Below, one piece after another: positions 35,661 to 49,162 of a DNA stretch of 64,000 nucleotides. Within the stretch, counting starts at the first letter, position 1. Each line of letters starts with the position of its first letter. Below the pieces are notes generated by a model that made no database searches, had not been told where the DNA came from, and worked only from the letters and a program-made list of their open reading frames with translations. A program made the position numbers and the translations under genes. The DNA comes from Prunus persica (taxonomy: Eukaryota > Streptophyta > Magnoliopsida > Rosales > Rosaceae): assembly GCF_000346465.2 (NCBI RefSeq), contig NC_034009.1:3301803-3365802 (forward strand), read 5' to 3'.

Positions 35661-37953
35661 TTAAACTTTTGATTAGAAGCAACTTTATTAGAACACGGTG
35701 AAATTTTTTATAAAAAAAATAAGTGTGCTTCTCCAAGAAACACGTTTATGACTCAAACTTTTAGCCCTTCTAAAACATAAAAGGAAAATGAGGATGGGAT
35801 GATGAAAGAATAGTATGGTAATTTCACAAAGAAAGAATAGGAGTCATTTGAGTAAATATTTATCAGAAAAATGAAAATGAGAGGAAAGTAAGAAGCAAGA
35901 TGGTAAAGGGGGAGAAAAATGGTAAGATATATCTATTGATTTTCTTTTCCTTTTCTATAAACAATTTGTTTCTCATTTCTTCATTTACTACTAAGACAAT
36001 AATTTCCAACTTTTCTTTTTCGTTTTCAACTTGTCATTGTAACAGCGTTGTAGGTGGGCAACCATTTCTCTTTTCTCTAGTCTATTCAAAACAACCATGT
36101 CAGAAAGAATGAAACAAGAAACGCAAACGTTATCAAACAGACTAAAATGAGTCTCAATTTGCATTTACAGTGGGGTTTTTTTTTATAAGGATTGAATGAC
36201 TCAGGTACTGGGACAAATATCAACCGCTTAGAAATAAAGTAAAGGCATAACAGGCCAAGAACAACTTCTGTCAGGATTCAAAACAAACACAAATTGAAAG
36301 AACTGACATAGAAGCAACCAATGATGCACCAAAACTTCACCAAAAGAGCTCCTCACAAGTTTAAACAAAAATGGAAAAGCAGCCTGCAGACAAAATCAAA
36401 TTCCATCTCTTTCCTGAAACACCTTGCTTGCCTGGTTTAACCAAATACTTGCAGTTCAATCATCAATCTCTTTCAACCCCATATCAATATGGAGGCAAAA
36501 AACCCCGCATCTGTTAAGCCTTCCATTCGGTTTGACCACAATTTTACCAGCCCTGTGATCAAGATACTCAAACACTTGCACTTATGCATCTGTATCACCA
36601 CAAGAAACGTGACAGTCATCATTACAATACCAGCGAGGGGAAATTTTCTTAAGGAAACTGTCAGCCATGAAATATGCCAATATACAAGTTTACTGTTCAC
36701 ATTATTAGTTAAAGTAGATCAGCAATTGAGACATTTTACAGTAATCCAGAATTCTTGACCTGCGTCTACCTAGAACTATACGGAATGAATTATATGAAAG
36801 AACTTTCCACTAACCTTAAAGTAATCACACGCAGGGTAGGAGTGCAAAGCCTGCTGGAGAATGGTTACCTGAAATTTACCCCATATACTTCCAGTACAAG
36901 GTCCTGCACACATGCTTGACCTAAAAAAAAAAAAAAAAAAGTTCCTGCATACATGATGATTTGATAATACTTTTACAAAGTTAAATATTTTTCTTGTTCT
37001 TTTTCCCTTTATAGCATGGCTATGTGGATTTATTGTACTGTCCACTATGGTTAGTTTGCTTTTCTCATCCTTTTTTTCTTATTTTTCTCTATCTTGGCTA
37101 GGAAATTTGAAGTTAAACGAACATGCTTCAGGCATGTTTGACGCATCTAATTAAATTGCCACCATCATTTATAAGTGGTCAGGTCCATGGTTTGATATGA
37201 CATGGTTTAGAGGCTATAGGTAAGTTTCTAACTTTATCTTCTGATTATGAAGAGGACTACTACGATTATTTAGTCTCAATCTCTTCTCTATCACTTTTTA
37301 TAGCTAAGCTAGACAACTATGTTTGAGTATATGATGAACACCTAGTGGGCGAACAAAATATAAGACAATCTAATATGTCAAATGTAATCCCTGTAATTAA
37401 AACATGAAAACAAAAGATAAGATCCAGGAAACTTACTTTGTGAGGACTAGAATGATGTATTCCACGCATGAACATGGTCAAGAACGAACTAGCGGCGACC
37501 AGAGCAAGCATGTTAACAAGCTGCAAATCAAACGCTCTAAGGCTGGAGTGGAGATATGCAGAAGATGAAAATTTTAAACTAGGATAGCAGGGTTTTGTCT
37601 AAGAATTAAATTCCAGTTCGGATTGATCTCAGCAAAATTATTAAAATGCCAAATTCAGTGTTGCTAATTGCCCTCAAGATGATTTGCTATCAATTTAATT
37701 ATATCAAAATCTCGTACATTCAATACTAATGAGCAGATTACAAGCGTTTCTGGCCTAAGAATCAAGGGACTAAATCCCAACCAATACAAACTATCCTAGA
37801 ATCAGAAAACTGTCTGATATCACTGTATCAGGGTAACTGAAGAAAACCATAAAACACAACAGAAAACATCTGGATTCCAATGTATACATACATATATAAT
37901 TTAAGTTGCCCACTGCTGTATACAGTATGAGAGTTACAACTACTACACAAATT
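35661..37953. other. Gene-poor spacer with two unassigned exon-like segments
   Basis: On the minus strand 37521-37438 is a clean candidate exon: TTGCAG, then 28 codons including LVNMLALVAASSFLTMFMRG, then GTAAGT. Another acceptor-to-donor segment follows at about 36922-36871. The two do not join in an open phase in the frames I tested. I do not recognise the protein, which could be a small membrane-protein remnant. A poly-A run at 36923-36943 and ordinary AT-rich sequence make up the rest. Confidence 0.3.
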
Positions 37954-40321
37954 TCAACCCTGGATTTTGGTACTTAAAACTCCTGTACATTTTGGTCGGA
38001 GAGTGGGACTCTGTGTATGGATAATTGCTACTGCAATTGAGAAGGACTGCAGAATAGACATAGTTGGTTGAAAATGAACAAAATATAAACCATCGTGGAC
38101 ATTCAACATCCTGAATGTGGGAGGGCCATGTTCTGAACCCTGAAGAATTGAAATGGGAGAAAAGCATCTCAATACATATTCAAATAATTGCATATATGCT
38201 CAAAAGTTAAGTACGAATAGATGTAAGTATGTGACAAATTGTTCCTGGATAATTTTTAACATCAACTAACATTCTGTAGCCTTGCAAAGAACCATATAGC
38301 TTTAGCATCACACAAAAATATGCTGGAAGTATAAAATACCATGTTTCAGTTCCCATCAGGTAAGTCATAAAAAACACTTCATCCTTCGTTTTCAAGCCAA
38401 AAACAATATTATTTTCCAGATTCCGAGATCTCATGTCCAAAAACATTAACTCATCAGATCAAGCACCGGATACACAAATTTTGTAAACATGTATGGATGT
38501 AGTCAATTTTAATACTTGCTCAACAACATTTTGTATTTCACTTTGTAAGAAACTAAAGGGGGAAGGGAGTGAGGTAGGAGATTGGCATACCTTTCGATTT
38601 AAATCAAATGACTTGCACTCCCCCTGAGTGTCCGATTGAGGGAAAATGTCTTCTTTGCTTGGTTTGGTTTGAAGTACTGTGAGTGGGCACCCCAGATCCC
38701 AACCTCCACAGTCACAATGTCCACCAGATCTCCATCTTTCAGTAAGACTTGAAACACCACCATTTCTGGTTATTGGCCCACCATGAAGACCTGCTGGGAT
38801 TAGAACATCCATACTGGTAGAGCAATCACCATTATTTCGACAACATTCGATAGGTACTGAGGCTTCCACAGTAGCGGTTTTCTTGACTCCAACTTTCTTC
38901 AGAAATTTCAAACCCCAACCTCCAGCCTCCTCCTTACGATCATCAGGGAGATGGTCTTTGACAACAATGGCAGCCAATTCAAAATTTGGAGGGAGATGAT
39001 CTTCTAATAAATTGGGCAGACCTAGAGCATCTTGATTGTTGCCTGTATCTAGGCACGACTCCCGAGAAGAACTTTCAAGTTTCGAAATTGGTCCACTCAA
39101 TTTGGAGGAGGTTTTTTGTTTGGATGACTGACTTGACCTGAATACTTCTGCCACCTTCTTTGATAACCCCTTACTCTTCCTGAGATTATGGCTAGAAGTA
39201 TGCATCTCAATACCACCACCAAACAAAACAAACTCAGTCTCCATGATCTTTGAATTGTTTGAGCAGAGCGAGACCAAATTATTCACTTTCATCTTACCGA
39301 CAAGCTGTGACTCACCATCTCGAATTTCATGGTCCTTTTGCCCACCCTTTCCTGAATGGAACAAGTATACATAGTCCAGAGTCTTATCTTCTTCAGACTC
39401 GACCTTCCACAAGTTGGCTACATAGACCTCCCTTTTTTGATCTGTGGAGAAAACAAAATGAGGATTCCCTCCCTTCCACGTGCATTGAAGCATTCCTTGA
39501 GAAACAGTGGCGAGAGCAGAAGCAGAAGATTGATCAGAACACGCAGAGTTTGTACTACACAGAGAAACAAACCTTTTGTGGCCAGTATCAGATCCATTTT
39601 TATGGCTTCCCTTATTTGGTGTTTCCTTTTCTAGCACCGGTGAAGAAGAGAAACTTAATCCACCAGGAGATTCTGTTAAATCATAGCATATTGAGCCTTT
39701 CACATCATTTGTATTAATTCTTGTCAAGTCTGTATTGCTACCGAGGGGACCGAATTGGTGGAACAAAGGGCCCTTTAATATATTCACCATGCTCTTGCTC
39801 CCCATAACTGTACCTACAATCCACTGTCCTGCAGGGCCTATCACTACACTCCCCCCTCCAGCTGCCAATGGACATTCAAAAACAAACCTAGTAGAATTAC
39901 ATGTATCTCCACTTCTAACTTTAGCCACATTCAAGCTCTCAGGCAAAGCACCAATCTTTGTCGAGCTCAAATTCACAACTGCACTGCATCGGGTAGCTTT
40001 GGATGCACTAATATGAATCAATTCCATGCAACGACGACGAAATTTTTCATCTAAGCTCAGTATATGTTTTGGAATCCTTCTGTCCAAGCCCAGAGCACTT
40101 GGAAACAATGAACTTTTTGTGCAACATTTACTAATTTGTGAACAATTAACATTTGAAATTAGGGCATGCTGTGGATTTGACCATGTGACTAACCTTTTCA
40201 ATTTTGACCCAGAGGATTTTAAAGTACCATTTCTTGACAATTCCCGCTCCTTGCTCAATCTATGCAACGAATCGTCTTGTCCCTGGTGATCTTTCTGAGC
40301 ATCTACTAACTTATCATCCAT
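37954..40321 (-). CDS. DUF3527 family protein
   Basis: A plant-specific protein of unknown biochemical function. Two coding exons (minus), 40321-38591 and 38139-37954, give 638 aa. The DUF3527 hallmarks are in the C-terminal half: an IPAGLHGGP segment, the invariant-looking LTERWRSGGHCDCGGWDLGCPLTVL near 535-560, CKSFDL at the splice, and the terminal GLYFVHFQPTMSILQSFSIAVAIIH. An N-terminal region has a conserved-looking FECPLAAGGGS...GPLFHQFG stretch. It is soluble in appearance, with no signal peptide or membrane segment. I start at 40321 because the upstream bases TTGGGGTCAGCAG end as a splice acceptor just before this ATG, so the leader is probably spliced. Confidence 0.85.
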
Positions 40322-41154
40322 CTGCTGACCCCAATTAAATACCACACATTAATGGCAGCTAAGTTTTTCCCTATATTTTGCTTCAAACTGATTTATATAG
40401 TCTTGGTGGTAGACGGCCTTATATAACTGTCCAATTCTTATCTTGCAAGAAACCTGAAAACAAACACAAGCGGTAAGCACAAGCTATCAATTTGCAAATT
40501 TAAGATGACATTAATTGGAAACTTTGAAGTTTGTCCAACCCAGAAGCTACGGAGATAAATCCAGAAATTGATCGAAGCTGTCAAAATCAAGATTGGGAGA
40601 TTGTTTTCAAAATCTGAAGCGTGAAGCATTAGGCTCCAGGCACAATCATAAAAAATAAGCTTGGAGGTTTTTATTTATTTGTTGTGCTATCAAAACCAAC
40701 TGCAACTATATCGTCCACAGTTTTCTAACTTTCCCTTGGTGACTTAGATACAGTTTCTCCCTAACCCAAAACAGGAACATATACAAAAAAAATCTCCCAC
40801 CAACCCAACATAGCTCCTAATTCAGTAAAAAGAAAGTACTTAACTCCTAATTTCCATCTGTTTATAGTACAATTTCTCTAAGAACTGAGAAAGAAGCAGA
40901 CTGACAAAAAGATTTGATCTTTATACATCTTAACTCCATATAAATAAAACCCAGAAAGGAAATTCAAACACAACATTAGAAAATCACCATCAAACCAACA
41001 AAGTGGCCTATGATAAAGATGAATAAAATATTTTTAAAAAGGCAGAAAGTGGCCATAAAACATAATAAACAGACACCCAGAAGAAAAGTTCAAACAATTT
41101 AAAATATACATATAAAAAAAACTAAAAAGAAGAATTTTTTTCTTTTTCTCTTAC

Positions 41155-41450
41155 CTTAGGAATTGGATCCAAGAAGAAGCAAGCAGCTTATTTGCAATGC
41201 ATTTAACACTGTTCTTACTCCTCAAACTTTGAGCTTGTTGTCCCAACCGCACACTTTAAGCACAAAGAAGACTGAAAGGTCAAATGGGGAACCACCAAAA
41301 AGAAAGTAAAGGAAAAAAGGTGGCCAAGTGAAGAAGAATAAACAACCAGCTAAGCACATGGAAAAGCAAAGATAAGCAAGAGCCACCACCACCACTACTA
41401 ATGAGATCACACGTCTCACAATTCTAGGTTCCAAGCCATCTGTTTCTTTT
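41155..41450 (-). promoter_or_regulatory. Leader exon of the DUF3527 gene with a 70-codon uORF
   Basis: A donor CCTAAG/GTAAGAG at 41155 suggests that 41155 to beyond 41434 is a 5' UTR exon spliced towards 40321. It contains an ATG-initiated frame (41434-41222) encoding 70 residues with a strongly hydrophobic core (VISLVVVVVALAYLCFSMCLAG). Such a long upstream frame would be expected to reduce translation of the main protein. Confidence 0.4.
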
Positions 41451-44400
41451 CATTTTCAAGAAAAAATTACAACTGTTTTAGGCAACATTGAAGAAAGAAC
41501 GAAAGAAATTATGAGAAATGCCTGAAAAAAAAAACTGAACTTTATTTGTTTTGGGTCTGAAAAACTGAAACAAAAAAACCTCTGAACTGAACCAAGAGGC
41601 GTGGTGGGGGATGAAGTGGGTTTAATTCGTAAGCCACGTTTTCTGGGTTGAATTTGGGTACTTGTTTAGTTCTACCGAAGTCCCGGGTTCAACTGTGGCG
41701 GGCCCCACCTCATATTCTTGCATTTCCTGAGCCACTACATTGACAAAGAAATTTACACAAAAGTAGACGCTTAACAAAAAGTTTATAAATTGCGTGCCTT
41801 GTTGATTTTATGTTAGAAGAAAAATTACCCAATATATTCACGGTTGAGGAAGAACATATCGCCTTGTTAACCCTATCTTTTGATCATTGATAATGTGAAT
41901 TTTTATCCCAACGTGTAATCCGCAATCATGACAATATGAAATGTGATGAGTGCGAGTGGCCTTGCTAGTTTTTCTTTTTTTTTATCTATTGAGTTGGAGG
42001 ATTAAAACATAGACATCTTTCAACATTGAGAACATGCCTATTTGAAATTACATTTATAGAAAACATTTTTGCTCCTAAGCAAGTTTATTAAAATTGCTTT
42101 TATTAGAAGAGCGTTGAAATTTTTGTTATAAATCCAATTGTAAGTGTTTCATGAAGAAGCACATCCTCGCTCTTATGCGCAGGTAGATTGCTAGAAATCA
42201 TATTTTCTTTAAATCTGTTACGAATGCAGTCGCAGGTGTGGCCGCGAGGGCGTTTCTTCAGGTGGTGGTGATATGGTTCGTTTAGGCGCATAGGTTGATT
42301 TAGAGTTTTGGTTATGTTGGGTTTGTGGGCTTTGTTTGGGCTTATGACTAATTGTGGTTATGTGGACTAGTGCAGTTTTTGTCCGCGTTAGTTTTGCTTT
42401 TAGCATTTTAGTTTATTGCATTCATGGAATTTGTATTTTAGATGTTTTGGATTGTACCGTTGAAGTTTATTTAATGAAGTTTCTATTTAATTATATAAAA
42501 AAATGAAGCACCACCTCCAAAAAGCGGTTTTATGAACCCAAAAATACTTTAAAATTGTTATATCAAACACAATCAGTAACGTTTTCCATTCTAAAAGCAC
42601 TCCCAAATTAATCAGTGATATTGGTCATTATACTAATAAAGAAAATTTATCATATAAGATAAGACTTGGTATTGGATATAAAATTTTAAACACACACACT
42701 TTGCATTTAGCCAAAATTCACAAGTAAAAAGTAATGTAATATTTTTACTTGAGAATTTGAATTGAAGATATAATATAATATACATTTTGAGTGTATAATT
42801 CGTACGAACTTATCTCTTTACTATTGGTAATATGGTTCAAAAATAAAGAGGGAAAAGGTTTTTGAGGGTGAGCTGGTGCGCATGATACTGAGAGCCAGAG
42901 AACTCCACTAGTAGGTCAGGGTGGCCCCCACTACAAGTAGCCGAATAGGAGAAGGCCACATCAGCTAAATTGTTCACATTTTATTTTTATTTTTATTTTT
43001 TAATAATTATTATTGGGCAATTGGGTTCAAGTTCAGACAAATTTTCTTTGTTTTCATTGCCTTGAATTTTGATTGTCACAAGGCTACGACTTGGTCTCTT
43101 GGACTTGGACATGTGAAGAGAGAGAGAGAGAGAGAGAGAGATAGCGTAGGAAATGATCAAATACAAACATACCTACACCTACATACATTACATTCTCTTA
43201 TTTGTTTCTAATTTTTATAGTATTTATATTTATTATTATATTATTAATCATGTTAGTTTCTTTAATGTGCTCATATTCTCCTCCCCTACTTATTTATTAT
43301 GTAGGCGGCGGGTAAATTAAATCTTATACTTCAACTCACTCAGAAAATCAGATCGGCCATCACCTCAAAAGATTTATTTCCAGCATTGAATGGTTGCAAG
43401 GTTGCAATCATAAAATTCATCATGGCTACTAAAAACCAAAACCAACCAAATTAATTATGGTTACCCTTGTTTAGATCTCTCCTAATTAATAATCTAATGT
43501 AAAACGGAGTGTGTTGTCTAAAGAACTTATTTGAGGATCAACTAGTTTTTTGTGTAGTGGTAGTTGTCTTCGCTTAGTTGGAGAAAGTCTCAAATTCGTT
43601 TTACATGGATTCAAAAACGATATCTAGTTGTCATTGATCCATTATGGTAGTGTAGTTCTATTGTTTGTCTCGATGAAAAAAAAATATATTTTATTTGTCA
43701 AACAAAAAGAATTTATTTGAGGAGTAAAACTTCTCTATTACAACATATGATAGAGAAGTATTTCTCTATCTTTGTTTTCTTATCATTGACGGACAAATAT
43801 TTGATGTTTGAACTATTTTTAATATTAAAGAAAGAAATACCACTAGATTAAAGAGAATAGCTAACTTGAATTGTTTGGTTAGATATATGTCTCAATAGCA
43901 TATTTTCACCTAAAAGCATTTTTTTATTTTTGGGATAATAAAAGCACAAATTTTTTTCCGAACCACAAAATGCATTTTTGTGAAGTTCAACTACTTACTA
44001 AAAAAGTCGGATACAAAAGGGAAAAAAGAAAAGTGTTTCTGGGGAAGGAAAAAAACCCTTTTGCTGTCTAAAAACGTGCTTTTTTGTTGTTAAAGGCAAT
44101 TTAGTCACGAGCAAGATTGATATAGTTAGTTGGTGGGAAGTTTTTCTTGTAATAGCAATAGATAGTGGTTGGTGGTCTCTAGACTAGGCTAAATTTTCTG
44201 CAGTGGAATTATGGGTAGTGAGTTATATGACAAATGAAATTGCTATTGGCATCCCCACTACCACTAGTAGAATTGGATGTTTGTGATTATAGACTAGCAT
44301 TTTTCTATGGCATCTATCCTCCATTATCATTTGTGCATGGAAAAGCTTTTACGTTTGCTCAATTAATCAATATATGATCGCAACCTAAGGCACCATTATA

Positions 44401-45847
44401 TGAATCTTGGTTAACAATTTCCCTGCAATATGATGATAATAACTATTTTTGTTTCCATTTGATTAAATCTAATACGGTTGTTAGAATCAAATCAAATAGA
44501 AGGGTTGTTTTTGTTGAAAAATTTGATTCGTTCAGAATCATATTAAAATCTCATATCAGATTTGTAACGAGTGATCAGTTAGTATATAAAGAATTAGACC
44601 ATGCACACTAATGTCGAGACATATTGATATAACCTCATATCCATTAGAAACTCGAATGACCATATCGACATATTTAGTGTGAGCTTGCGTAAGAATCCAT
44701 ACAAGTCTATGGACTCATCCACCAGCCTTCACACAATATTTCTTCCATCCAACAATATTCCCTGCAATGTGAATATTCAAATATTCAAATTTGGTAGCAG
44801 GCAAGGGGGGATCAGTGGGGACCAAACTGAATCTTAAATTGGGCATGGGCATGTGCAGGGCTAAAAATCTTGGGCAAATGCAGACTGAAATGAGTGAACC
44901 TCGTTTTAAAACTTTGGTTGACAAATATGACATTGATAACAAAGTTTGTGTCTGTTTAGGAGCCGTCTAACCAACAAACCAGTTGAAAAATGAAGGCATT
45001 TTGTCTGCGCTCTGTAAATTTTCACACCTAACAATTAACCGAACACCCTGCTTTTTTGAGGTTTGTTTTTCATATGACTATTACACTTTCGTCGAAGTCA
45101 TAGCATTTGGGCTTGATTTTTTTGACCTCCAAAAGTATGCAGAAGAACCTAGGACAAACAAACAAGGCCCTTTTCTCACTTCAGTTCATTTGAGCAGCTT
45201 CTGAATACCTGCATAAGTGTCATTAAAACGTTTTGACTTTGTGTCAATTAATCTGTGAAGGATAATTTTTCTGGCATAACAAAAATAATAAAGAGAGAAG
45301 TCTTTTTTCTTTTCAATAGAAAGGCCCAATAAAATTAAGTTACTTGGAAATGGACCACCAATGTCCACACCAAATCCTCAACTCTCATACCCAAATCCTC
45401 AACTCCATGCCTGATATGTGACTTTTTAAACTTAGATTTGAATGGAAATTGCTAAAAACTAACGGTGAAGGGTAAATTTGCGATAAAATTTAGTACGAGT
45501 GCTAAATTGGCTAAAAAATTAATTCCTGGTGTAGATTTCAACTAGCGTGATAGTTCATAGGGGGTATTCGGCAGTTTACCCACATAAAATTGTTCCACTG
45601 GTATTCAAGTAAAGATGCCATGAAAATGTACACCTTACAAGTTTGAAATTTGTACAAGAAATAGCATCACAAGAACTTAACATTGTTATGCAGTTTTCTA
45701 TACAGTCCTGACTCACTTATTTATTGGATAATATTAATGACCCAATTTATTGAATTTTTTTTTTATTAAACCAAGGACAGACAAATCCTGGTGGAAACAG
45801 GGTCCTGCAAAATTGGTAGATTAATTAGTCTATGGCTAGTATACTAC
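41451..45847. other. Intergenic region without a recognised gene
   Basis: No coding exon stands out in these 4.4 kb. A (GA)n microsatellite lies at 43117-43141. A possible SINE-like fragment (about 43540-43690) has TAGTGGTAGTTGTC and CTCAAATTCG, with an A-rich end. An imperfect inverted repeat lies around 44600-44680 (CACACTAATGTCGAGACATAT / ATCGACATATTTAGTGTG). Nothing else was seen. Confidence 0.45.
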
Positions 45848-48800
45848 TCAAATCCACGATTGGATGGGATAGCTGCATTTGAAAGAGTTCACTCCACTGA
45901 TATGAGCAAAGATATCTGAGGAATCAACCAAATCCTCTTCCTCTTTCACAACTACCTGTGAGATAACAGAAAAAAAAGGACAACAAACCTTTGTAAGGTG
46001 ACAAGACAATCAGAATAAGGAAAATGTAACAGCTTGAAAGAAAATAAAAATTCTTGGTAGATATAAGATGAGGCATATGTTTTAATAGTGTTGGAAGTAT
46101 TACTTCATCGTCTTCATCGTCTTCATGGTTGCTACAAGCAGGTCTATGAGTCTCTCCGAAGTCATCGTTCTTCGCAAATCTTCCTCTGACTCGAGGTCTG
46201 CTGTCTGCAAGTGTTTTGCGGCAGGCGTACTGCATATTTGCTTGCACAATTAGTGAGAGTTTAAATCTTAATCCCCTAGTATGAAGCACACATAGTGACA
46301 TACATGCACATATGAGTAGAGGCAAATGCTTTTCACAAATGTTTTCCTCTTATAACTATATGTAAGAAGATATAATAGGATGGTGAAAAAAAGAAGGGAA
46401 CCCGTGTGTGTGTGTTGGGGAGAGAGAGAGAGAGAGAGAGAGAACCTTGATTTTCTTGGTGAAATTCCTTTCATTCCTTTTCTTCATGTACCTATGGATT
46501 TTCTCTTTCCTTTCTTCAACAGAGAGCTTTCCTACTTTAAAATTTGGGTCTTCTGCTATTGGAATCTCTGTTGGTAAAGAAGTAGAATTCCCAGCTCCAT
46601 TCACCAGTTGTTGACTCTCAGCACTAAGTGCCTTTCAAGTAGGAAAAAGATGAAAAATACACCAAAAAAGAAAAAGGGTTGCAGAGAAAATAACATTAGT
46701 CCCTTTCAGTGCACAAGAAAGAAAGTGCTTATATTCTTATTTTGATGCGAAGCCTGCTGATATTATTTGGCAAAGTTGAATGTGATACCACTTTTCCAGT
46801 CTCCATGCAGGTGATAAGAGTTTAAAGAGAGCAGATAAACAAGATTATACTCCTATAGATGTGGCCCCTAAGAGGATTTATAGAAGATGATCATACGCCC
46901 CCATCGATGCCACCTAAATATGGAATTCTAATTCTTTTGAAATTGACTCTAATAACCAATTAAAGCTCATGTGAGAGACAGGACTAAAATGCATTTTTAA
47001 GAGGGCAGGTGTTGAAATGTTGTGTTACTTCAAGTTCGTTTTTCAATTCACACAGATTGAATTAAACTGTTTATATGTGTTTCTTGCCAGAAAGAAAATA
47101 GGTATTCCATAAGATCTCTCTAAGCAGTTATAAAGTACTAAAAGTTTCTAGCAGCGATTAGTACCTGAAGATCTTCGGGGTTAAAAACCCTGGGTAATGA
47201 TTCTTGACAGAAAATTCCACCATTGTCTCCCTGATATTCCAAATCTTGCGGTTGAAGTTCAGAAGCCATAAGGATGCTGCTGGTGAAAATTCCAGAACTG
47301 TCAGCAGATAATGCAGCAGGATTTATAGTCCCAGCAGTCATGTATGGTGGTCCCATACCAGGACCAAGAAAAGAACAAGGAGGAGAAGAAGGGTTCAAAG
47401 GAACATAAGAAGGCACTGAAGACAAGCAATCCTCTTCAAAAACCGATGATAATGAAGCCGGCATAAGAGGCACTACAGGTTCAGCAGGGTACTGAGAAAA
47501 TCCCTCAACAACAGAATCTGCTAAGGAGATTTGAGGTGGCACTGAAGAGAAATCAAATTGTTCTTGTTGGGGTATGAGAAATGGAGGCACAGAAAAAGGA
47601 GGGGATTGAGAAAAATCGATGGAAGCTGATATATCATTATCAATTTCTTCTTGGGAATCAAAGATTATGGAAAGATTGCCACTATTGTTGTTGGTGGTGT
47701 TGGTGACGGTGTTAGTGCTAGCGGCAGTGGTGGTGGTGTTGGTGCTTGTGGTTGTGGTAGTGGTGCTAGTTGTTGTGGGGGTTTGTGCAATGGTTGTGTC
47801 AGTATTGCCATTGTTATCCTGGTAGGTACTGAACTTAGTTTCTATGTCTGGGGGAAGTGAAAGATTTGTAGCAAAGGAGGAGTTTTCTTCATAGCAGCAA
47901 TTTGGAGAAGAAGTGACCTCGGAATTCTGTAGGGTCTCTTGGAATAGTTCAGGATCACAAAAATCAAAAATTTGAGCACTAATCTGGCTGGAAATTTCAT
48001 CCTGCAAAACATCAGAGAGCAATGTTAACAATATGATTATTTGACAAGATTACATGTAAACCTTATCATCAATAATAAGATTGTAATAATAAAACCTTTT
48101 TCTTAAGCCAACTAGGAGCATCATTCTTCATATTTTTGCTACCAATAAAATTTTATTATTGTTACACAAGATTTTGACATAGGCATGCTACATCTTATGA
48201 CAGTAAATACATATAACAACCTGTGTCACAGTAGAGCTTTCCCTCCCTCCATCCCTCTGTTTTTCTCTTTCTATATGCATGAAGCAAGCATATGAAAAGT
48301 ATAAAATACAATGAGATAGTTTTCCCAGGTTTTTTAAAGTGGTTTCCGTGGACCAATCTTCCATGTATATGTATATATATGATTCATGAACACAATGAGT
48401 TCTTTAAAGAAGGATGGTCGGGTGGTGGATTTTTTGTGCAAAGTAGGAAAAAGATGTGCATTTGTGCTGCATGTGACATGTAGCAATAAATTTACCCAAT
48501 TTCAGCTAGAAATCAATGGAGTTAACTAAGATGGAAGCTCATGGAATGTTAGTTTTGTTCAATTTATAGAAACGACTCAGTCCGAGCGAACAGTGAGAAT
48601 TTAAAGGGCACTTGAAAGAACCAATTTATGTTATCCATGTGAAATGCTTGTTTGTCACTAGGCTCCTTTAACCATCTAAACTCAAAAAGAATCAAAGATA
48701 GAGAAGCTTATGGGAGAAGCATAAAAAGATAAATATTCCCATTCTAATCAAAAGAAAAGTGGAAATTTACTAGTAAGGAAATTCAGGATTAGAATGCTAA

Positions 48801-49131
48801 GGTGATGGCACCCTAAGACAATGACAATGACAACGACAACTTTGTGGGTATTATTGGAAACAAGTTTGAAATATCTGCCAGGAGTGTCCATATGAAATAG
48901 CCTATATAAATGGCTCAATGAATGGTGGTACAAATTTGATGGGATTTGCTTGTGGATCATTCTATTTTGAGTAAAATGCCTTAACCCCACAAATTCTTTG
49001 GGAATTTGAGAGTTGAATCAAGTCCGAAACAATAAGCTCGTCGGAACAAATTTGTTCTTTTGTTCCAACCAGTGGCTCTCAAACTCAGAACATTCTGAAT
49101 TGTACAAGAGCCAAGTATAAAGATGATGATG

Positions 49132-49162
<31 letters not shown>

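Noticed and set aside
39250..40289. Plus-strand frames of 87-155 aa opposite the DUF3527 gene
   Set aside because: They are shadows of the long coding exon on the minus strand, without family similarity or splice support.
47619..47860. Val/Leu-rich and Gly/Ser-rich plus-strand frames
   Set aside because: They are antisense readings of the Thr/Asn-coding repeat in the CCT gene.
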